A DNA stretch of 8,745 nucleotides, taken from the NCBI GenBank assembly GCA_041169145.1, contig JBEEJO010000033.1, positions 1-8,745 of the forward strand, given 5' to 3'. The notes beneath the pieces were generated by a model. That model saw only the letters and a list, made by a program, of their open reading frames with translations. It was not told the origin of the DNA and did no database searches. A program made the position numbers and the translations under genes. Shown here in pieces: positions 5,043-8,745 of this stretch. Every line of letters starts with the position of its first letter. Within the stretch, counting starts at the first letter, position 1. This DNA is from DATJQA01 sp041169145. GTDB taxonomy: Bacteria; Patescibacteriota; Minisyncoccia; UBA6257; 2-01-FULL-56-20.

Positions 5043-5113
5043 CGGGGGCGGAAGGAATCGAACCCTCGTCATCGGTTTTGGAGACCGAAGTCCTACCATT
5101 GAACGACGCCCCC
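5043..5113 (-). tRNA. tRNA-Trp (anticodon CCA)
   Basis: The minus strand folds into a complete cloverleaf of 71 nt. The acceptor stem is GGGGGCG/CGCCCCC with discriminator G. The D arm is GTTC/GGAC, the anticodon stem TCGGT/ACCGA with loop CTCCAAA (anticodon CCA), and the T arm GAGGG-TTCGATT-CCTTC with one G-U pair. No 3' CCA is encoded (GCAA follows), so CCA addition is needed. It lies between rpmG and tspO, the position it often holds next to secE in bacterial ribosomal loci. Confidence 0.96.
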
Positions 5114-5129
5114 GTTCACTGGCCTATGG

Positions 5130-5135
5130 TTTATA
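5130..5135 (-). promoter_or_regulatory. -10 box of tRNA-Trp
   Basis: TATAAA on the minus strand ends 16 bases before the tRNA 5' end, giving a predicted start about ten bases upstream of the mature tRNA. The -35 region (ATTTTC at 17 bp) is weak. Confidence 0.4.
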
Positions 5136-5160
5136 GCTTATGGTAAACGGGCGAAAATTC

Positions 5161-5184
5161 AAGGCGCGCCGTCCGGCGCGCCTT
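5161..5184 (-). terminator. Terminator of rpmG
   Basis: AAGGCGCGCC and GGCGCGCCTT form a perfect 10-bp stem around a four-base loop, five bases past the rpmG stop. On the minus strand it is followed by GAATTTTCG, a short T-run. It would separate rpmG from tRNA-Trp transcription. Confidence 0.7.
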
Positions 5185-5188
5185 TCCA

Positions 5189-5368
5189 TTACTTCCCGCT
5201 GATCTTGCCCTCTTTATGCTTGGTCTTCTTCCTGCACCACGTGCAGTATTTTTTAAGCTCTATCTTCCGCTCTACTTTCTTCTTGTTCTTGCGGGTATAA
5301 AAATTCCGGCGCTTGCAGACGTCGCACCGCAGAACGATAAGATTGTCGGAACGCTTTACTTTCGCCAT
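5189..5368 (-). CDS. rpmG: Large ribosomal subunit protein bL33
   Basis: This short frame encodes 59 residues: MAKVKRSDNLIVLRCDVC, then KRRNFYTRKNKK, KYCTWCRKK and a basic tail. It is L33, a small 50S protein near the E site. The two CxxC pairs (C15/C18 and C42/C45) form the zinc ribbon, so this is the zinc-binding (C+) type. The start at 5368 is supported by MAK and by AGGA 13 bases upstream; another ATG seven bases upstream is out of frame. The length is near the usual 50-55 with a few extra C-terminal residues. tRNA-Trp follows on the same strand, as in many rpmG-secE regions, but no secE follows here. A weak TTGCAG-N17-TAGGAT promoter candidate lies in the 51-bp gap upstream. Confidence 0.95.
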   Translation of the reverse strand: MAKVKRSDNLIVLRCDVCKRRNFYTRKNKKKVERKIELKKYCTWCRKKTKHKEGKISGK

Positions 5369-5419
5369 AATGCATGGCTATCCTAGCGGAAAAGACGGAA
5401 ATCTGCAAGCCAGAGACTC

Positions 5420-7768
5420 TTATGGGTCGTTCCAAAAGCGTTTGTCGGCGGTGCGCTCGGTCCGGTCATTGGACGGACGACCGGTGTTTCCCAACGACGC
5501 AGGGATGCTCCGCTGCGTTCCGCTACGGTTATATTCACTCAAGGCAAGCTCGGCGCGGTTCATATCTTTCGTCGACGAACCGCTGTACGCCATATCTGCC
5601 GCAGCGATAACCGCGCGAACGGCGTCGGAACAGCCGAACGCCGCGCAGTTCAGGCGCGCCGTGAGAAGTTCTACCACAAGCGCCATGCGCGATTTATCAA
5701 GCGGTACTCGGCGTTCATCGGTTGTTTTTCGCAATGGGTTCGCATAATACGCACCGAGTAATTTTTCGGGACTGTTCACATTCTTCCTGGCGGGATTCCC
5801 CACGCGAATGACCCCGTTCACTTTTTCCGACAAAATACGGCGCGTGAAATCCCCATACTGACGCCAAAATGTTCCGGTGCGGGTCACCGGCCGTTCGGTC
5901 TGCATGTCATCATAGGCGATGACGCATGTCCGTTCATCGCCCACCGCGAGCGTGCCGCTGCATCCGGCGCCCGCAAGCGATGCATAGCCCGTTGCGGCAT
6001 TCGGCGTCACCGCGTATGAACCTGCGCTGAGCGTCACTACCGCACCGGACGATGAACCCGGAACGGAACCGGACGGCGAAACGGCCGTGCCTTGAACCGT
6101 TGCGGAGAAATCCGCGGCAGTCTTCGTGCCGCCGCTGTCGTTCGTTACCGTGGTCACGATGGTAAGTTTCGGTTGAATGTCGTGGTTCGTCACCGTGCAT
6201 GATGCAATGGCGCCGAAGGCAAGCGTCACGTTCCCCTGCGCATCGCAATCGCCGCCGTAGGAAGGCGCGTAGCCCGGATCCGGCGCTTCGGAGACGCGAT
6301 ATGTTCCCGCGGCAAGTTCCACAGCAACGCCGCTTTTTGCAGGGAGGCCGCCGATCGTGAACACAAAATCATTCGCGGTCTTCGTGCCGCCATCGTCATT
6401 CACGACGGTTTGTATCACCGTAAGTTTTGCCGGAACATCGTTCGCGGTAATGATGCAGACCGGCGAATCGCCGATGTTCACCGCACCGGAACAGTGTGAC
6501 GAAAATTGTTGGGCATACCCGAACGGCGGCGCTTCGTCCACCGCGTATGAACCGCGATTCATCGTGACCATTGCTCCTGCATCCGTTCCGGGAAAGGAGG
6601 ATGGCATGGCTTCATTGCCGGTCACAAGCACCGAAAAATCATCGGGTGCCGCCAGGCCGCCGTTGTCGTTCACGACATTGGTCGTGACGATGACCGAAGG
6701 TTGGATATCGTTCGCGGTCACCACGCAAGCGTGCCGCTCACCCAATCCCATCGTTCCCGAACAACCGCTGCTCATGAGCATTGCGTATCCCGACGCGGAA
6801 GCGGTGATGGCATATGGGCCCGCGCCGATACTTACCGTCTGTGCATTTGGTGAACCGGCGAATGTCGCACGCGAAGGATTCACCCCATTCACGGTGAGCG
6901 CGATGTTCTCCGGAAAACTCGTGCCGCCGTTGTCATTCACCACATTCACGGAAACATCCAGGAATGATGGCACGTCGTTATTCGATATGACGCAGATCTT
7001 CATCTCGCCAATGCCGACCGAACTGTTGCAGTTCGCGGAAAAACTTGCCGTGTAACCGCCGACCGTTGATTCAAAAATGGAATATCCGCCGGCATTCATA
7101 TCAACGATCCTCCCCTCGCTCGATCCGGGAAACTGCGCGAATGCGCCCGGACCCGTAACATACATGGTGAAATTGGACGGTTCGGCCGTTCCGCCGTGGT
7201 CGTTCGTCACCTGCTTCACCACTTTGACCTGCGGCTGGATATCGTCGTTTTCGAGAACGCATGTCGGCGCGTCGCCCGGAATAAGCGTGATGGTCCCGTC
7301 CGCAGCACAATCACCCGTAATGGCGGAGGCATAGCCGAACGGCATGCCTTCCTGGCTCACCGTGTACATGCCGGGGGCAAGCTCATAGGTCTGTCCGGCC
7401 GCGGAGCCCGGTGACGGACTGCCGACGATATCACCCTGTTCATCGCGCACATGCACAAGCACCTGCGAGGGCCCTACTGTGCCGCCATTGTCGTTCGTTA
7501 TGTCCGTCACGACCGTGAGAACGGGCGCACTATTTCCCTCTCCCCAGCTCCGCATGAAACTCACGCTCGTCCGCCGCAAGCGGCGGAGGAATTGAGTAAA
7601 GGGCGCTACTACGGGATTTGGCTGGACCAGCCGCACGGCGGCCGCCTGCTGGTTCGGCACCCCATTTCCGAAATCGCTTGCACGACTCAGCGAGAGATCC
7701 GTAAAGAACACAAAAGCTGCGGCGGCTACCGCCACGACACCGATGATACGAAAAAGCATGCGCATCAT
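5420..7768 (-). CDS. Secreted surface protein with six prealbumin-like repeats and TRTxxFW-type C-terminal domain
   Basis: The chosen product has 782 residues. The start at ATG 7768 gives a signal peptide (MMRMLFRIIGVVAVAAAAF, cleavage likely after SRA near residue 30) and lies downstream of an extended -10 promoter at 7809-7817. A GTG at 7882 would add 38 residues but starts upstream of that promoter. After a basic linker come six repeats of about 88 residues (about 83-177, 180-266, 269-355, 358-445, 448-531, 534-621). Each has a VxNDxGG motif in its first strand, a GxYxVxE-like strand, GYA, and two cysteines 11-16 residues apart, ending in ND[IV]QP. This resembles SpaA/Cna-B-like prealbumin folds. 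Residues 626-782 form a separate domain: TRTGTFWRQYGDFT, LLGAYY, a Leu/Ala-rich helix with LNCAAFGC, and LSEYNRSG. No sortase motif or C-terminal membrane helix is seen. A role in the cell surface or adhesion is inferred. Confidence 0.85.
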   Translation of the reverse strand: MMRMLFRIIGVVAVAAAAFVFFTDLSLSRASDFGNGVPNQQAAAVRLVQPNPVVAPFTQFLRRLRRTSVSFMRSWGEGNSAPVLTVVTDITNDNGGTVGPSQVLVHVRDEQGDIVGSPSPGSAAGQTYELAPGMYTVSQEGMPFGYASAITGDCAADGTITLIPGDAPTCVLENDDIQPQVKVVKQVTNDHGGTAEPSNFTMYVTGPGAFAQFPGSSEGRIVDMNAGGYSIFESTVGGYTASFSANCNSSVGIGEMKICVISNNDVPSFLDVSVNVVNDNGGTSFPENIALTVNGVNPSRATFAGSPNAQTVSIGAGPYAITASASGYAMLMSSGCSGTMGLGERHACVVTANDIQPSVIVTTNVVNDNGGLAAPDDFSVLVTGNEAMPSSFPGTDAGAMVTMNRGSYAVDEAPPFGYAQQFSSHCSGAVNIGDSPVCIITANDVPAKLTVIQTVVNDDGGTKTANDFVFTIGGLPAKSGVAVELAAGTYRVSEAPDPGYAPSYGGDCDAQGNVTLAFGAIASCTVTNHDIQPKLTIVTTVTNDSGGTKTAADFSATVQGTAVSPSGSVPGSSSGAVVTLSAGSYAVTPNAATGYASLAGAGCSGTLAVGDERTCVIAYDDMQTERPVTRTGTFWRQYGDFTRRILSEKVNGVIRVGNPARKNVNSPEKLLGAYYANPLRKTTDERRVPLDKSRMALVVELLTARLNCAAFGCSDAVRAVIAAADMAYSGSSTKDMNRAELALSEYNRSGTQRSIPASLGNTGRPSNDRTERTADKRFWNDP
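5906..7522 (-). repeat. Six tandem protein-coding repeats
   Basis: Units lie at about 7232-7522, 6965-7231, 6698-6964, 6428-6697, 6170-6427 and 5906-6169, each 258-291 bp. The protein motif NDxGG and the Cys pair recur in every unit, but the DNA has diverged, so the repeats are old rather than recently amplified. Units 5 and 6 are most alike at their starts (NDDGGTKTANDF and NDSGGTKTAADF). Confidence 0.85.
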
Positions 7769-7808
7769 ACGTAAACCGGCCCACAACAAAACTATTGCTG
7801 CCGCTTCC

Positions 7809-7817
7809 AGTATACCA
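7809..7817 (-). promoter_or_regulatory. Extended -10 promoter of the surface-protein gene
   Basis: TGGTATACT on the minus strand has the TGn extension and five of six -10 matches. No clear -35 box stands at 17 bp. Transcription would start near 7802, leaving about 35 nt before the ATG at 7768. The same TGGTATAC word occurs in the lipoprotein promoter. Confidence 0.5.
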
Positions 7818-7897
7818 GGTACTAGAAATTCGGGCGGGTTGCATATCCCCCATGCTCGAATTCTCACTCCCTGGCATGCCACGCAAACCTTGGCGTA

Positions 7898-8461
7898 TCA
7901 GGGCGCGGGAGCCAACGCCTCTATCGTCTTCTCCAGCGCTCCCAGTCCTTCATACCGAACGGCAATCATCCCGCACTGTGCTGCAATCTCAATATTTCGT
8001 TCACTGTCGTCTATGAACAGTATATCGCTCGGATCGCACCCCGCGCGGGCGATGGCAAGCTCAAATATCCTCGGATCAGGTTTTACGAGGTGCACATCCG
8101 AAGAAATAATTGCGGGGTCGAACAGCGCGAGATCGTCTTTCAGAATATCCTCCAACAGCGTGCGTGGAATGTTCGTGAGGAGTCCCACGGCGAAACGGGA
8201 TTTCAGTTCGCGAATATATTCCAGGAGCTCTTGGTCCACCTCGGGTGCGTGCGAAGCCACGTCGCGAATGCTTGCCACGGGGACTTGGGTTTCTGCCGAG
8301 ATGCCTTCTTGGAGTTTTGCCTCGGGAAGATCGCCGAGATCCAACTCATCAAGCGCCCTTACCCACTTCGCTTGTCCTTCCGCCGGGACGAATTTCCGGA
8401 TGACCTGCATATAAACGGGCGTTGAGATGACGCCGAAAAAATCAAAAAGGATGACTTTCAT
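7898..8461 (-). CDS. HAD-superfamily hydrolase, YihX/epoxide-hydrolase-phosphatase-like
   Basis: This 187-residue protein has all four HAD motifs. Motif I is LFDFFGVI with nucleophile D7. Motif II is LLTN (T96). Motif III is the lysine of KPDPRIF (K127). Motif IV is FIDDSERNIEIA (D151, D152). The usual second aspartate of motif I (DxD) is F9 here, as in the DxGxV variants of the YihX-like group, where the acid/base residue is replaced; catalytic ability is therefore uncertain. A helical cap of about 70 residues lies between motifs I and II. Substrates in the family include sugar phosphates and other phosphomonoesters; none can be assigned. The ATG at 8461 is only about four bases from the predicted transcription start, so the mRNA may be leaderless. 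The next gene starts independently. Confidence 0.88.
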   Translation of the reverse strand: MKVILFDFFGVISTPVYMQVIRKFVPAEGQAKWVRALDELDLGDLPEAKLQEGISAETQVPVASIRDVASHAPEVDQELLEYIRELKSRFAVGLLTNIPRTLLEDILKDDLALFDPAIISSDVHLVKPDPRIFELAIARAGCDPSDILFIDDSERNIEIAAQCGMIAVRYEGLGALEKTIEALAPAP

Positions 8462-8471
8462 CGTGAGCGGA

Positions 8472-8477
8472 ATTATA
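8472..8477 (-). promoter_or_regulatory. Perfect -10 box before the HAD gene
   Basis: TATAAT on the minus strand ends ten bases before the ATG at 8461. A match to -35 is poor (TCCCCA at 17 bp). If used, the 5' UTR is about four bases and has no room for a ribosome-binding site. Confidence 0.5.
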
Positions 8478-8486
8478 CCTTACTCG

Positions 8487-8504
8487 TGAGCCGTTGGGGA
8501 GGAT
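8487..8504. repeat. Direct repeat of the tRNA-Thr 3' end
   Basis: TGAGCCGTTGGGGAGGAT is identical to 8684-8701, which covers the 3' acceptor strand and half of the T arm of tRNA-Thr. The two copies have the same orientation and are 197 bp apart. The rest of a tRNA does not follow the copy. Such 3'-end duplications are typical of integrase attachment sites, but no integrase gene is nearby. Confidence 0.6.
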
Positions 8505-8618
8505 CTCACGTCGCGAGTCGCTGTATAGCAACTCGCTCTTGGGAACCCATCGGTTCCCAGCTTCCGTCACGGGAAAACTCCCGTTTTCCCGAACCCTTTC
8601 CCGTTCAATCCTCCCTAA
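8494..8618. other. Four-branched palindromic element between tRNA-Thr and the HAD gene
   Basis: The ends 8494-8504 and 8608-8618 pair over 11 positions (one G-U) with three further pairs inside (8508-8510 with 8602-8604). They enclose three hairpins: 8513-8536 (6+3 bp with one mismatch), 8540-8559 (8 bp, loop CATC) and 8570-8591 (8 bp, loop CTCCCG). The whole could fold as a four-way junction in RNA of either strand or as a DNA cruciform. An open minus frame across it (8442-8624) resembles no known protein. The 5' closing arm is part of the tRNA-Thr repeat. It may be a structured RNA, a MITE-like element or a tRNA-targeted scar. Confidence 0.5.
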
Positions 8619-8648
8619 GATCAATGTGGTCCTTCGATTTACTCAGGA

Positions 8649-8685
8649 CAAATGTAAAAACCGCATGAAGCGGTTTTTACATTTG
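8649..8685 (-). terminator. Terminator of tRNA-Thr
   Basis: The arms 8649-8664 and 8670-8685 are a perfect 16-bp inverted repeat with a five-base loop. The GC core CCGC/GCGG is flanked by A5/T5 runs, so it works as an intrinsic terminator in either direction. It begins directly at the tRNA 3' end; its last base is the one after the discriminator. Confidence 0.85.
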
Positions 8686-8745
8686 AGCCGTTGGGGAGGA
8701 TTGAACTCCCGACCTACTCCTTACCATGGAGTCGCTCTACCACTG
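8686..8745 (-). tRNA. tRNA-Thr (anticodon GGT), 5' end outside the window
   Basis: The minus strand shows the D arm from CAGTGGTAGAGC onward, the anticodon stem ACTCC/GGAGT with loop ATGGTAA (anticodon GGT), a variable loop AGGTC, the T arm GGGAG-TTCAATC-CTCCC, and the 3' acceptor strand CAACGGC with discriminator T. CCA is not encoded (CAAA follows). The first bases of the acceptor and D stems lie beyond the right edge. The GGT anticodon reads ACC and ACU codons. Confidence 0.9.

Noticed and set aside
6357..7055. 232-codon plus-strand frame inside the repeat protein
   Set aside because: It is a shadow of the six coding repeats: it repeats with the same period, and the minus frame has signal peptide, domains and promoter.
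7769..7882. GTG start at 7882 for the surface protein
   Set aside because: The extra 38 residues precede a clear signal peptide and the extended -10 promoter at 7809-7817 would lie inside the coding region.
8494..8618. Integron attC site
   Set aside because: The ends do not fit RYYYAAC/GTTRRRY fully, the fold is a four-branched junction rather than one long hairpin, and there is no integrase or cassette array.
8442..8624. 60-codon minus frame over the palindromic element
   Set aside because: Its residues come from the hairpin arms, it overlaps the HAD start and promoter, and it resembles no family.
1..8745. CRISPR array, transposase, toxin-antitoxin or phage genes
   Set aside because: No regularly spaced short repeats, transposase motifs or paired small regulator genes were seen on either strand.

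Overview
The window looks like a chromosomal segment of a small-genome bacterium, most likely a member of the Candidate Phyla Radiation (Patescibacteria, Parcubacteria-like). The evidence is the gene content: a reduced ribosomal-protein locus, many short membrane proteins of uncharacterised families, a secreted protein of tandem prealbumin-like repeats with a TRTxxFW-type C-terminal domain, and tRNA genes without an encoded CCA. The assignment is inference; no 16S or other phylogenetic marker was searched. TGA is used as a stop (DUF2177-like and lycopene-cyclase-like genes), so nothing suggests recoding of UGA.

Almost everything is on the minus strand, so the biological order runs from high to low coordinates. 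At the right edge lies a partial tRNA-Thr(GGU) with a strong terminator. Next comes a 125-bp palindromic region that carries an 18-bp copy of the tRNA 3' end. It is followed by a HAD-family hydrolase, a 782-residue secreted protein with six Cys-paired repeats, rpmG (59 aa) and tRNA-Trp(CCA). A tight membrane-protein operon (TspO, DUF2177, truncated DUF1295) is next. One plus-strand lipoprotein gene with its own promoter and terminator interrupts the strand pattern. Beyond it lie an SDR oxidoreductase, a two-domain lycopene-cyclase-like membrane protein, and the L10-leader operon (small membrane protein, rplJ, rplL). The left edge holds the start of a secreted protein with a promoter and a hairpin in its 5' UTR.

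The regulatory reading is clearest at the rplJL operon. A TTGACA/TATTCT promoter is followed by an RNA whose outer stem and CCUACCGA-type core resemble the L10 leader. The 3' strand of that stem can instead form an intrinsic terminator with a U tract. This is an attenuator of the kind known for L10(L12)4 autoregulation. It sits upstream of a membrane-protein gene of CBU_0592 type whose stop lies one base before the rplJ start, so that gene appears to share ribosomal autoregulation.

The segment rpmG - tRNA-Trp - ... - rplJ - rplL keeps the order of the widely conserved rpmG/tRNA-Trp-secE-nusG-rplK-rplA-rplJ-rplL locus, but secE, nusG, rplK and rplA are absent. Membrane and redox genes occupy that place. 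TspO, DUF2177, DUF1295 and the lycopene-cyclase-like protein are families often linked to membrane or photo-oxidative stress, but a joint function here is only a hypothesis. The least explained DNA is the four-branched palindrome next to tRNA-Thr.
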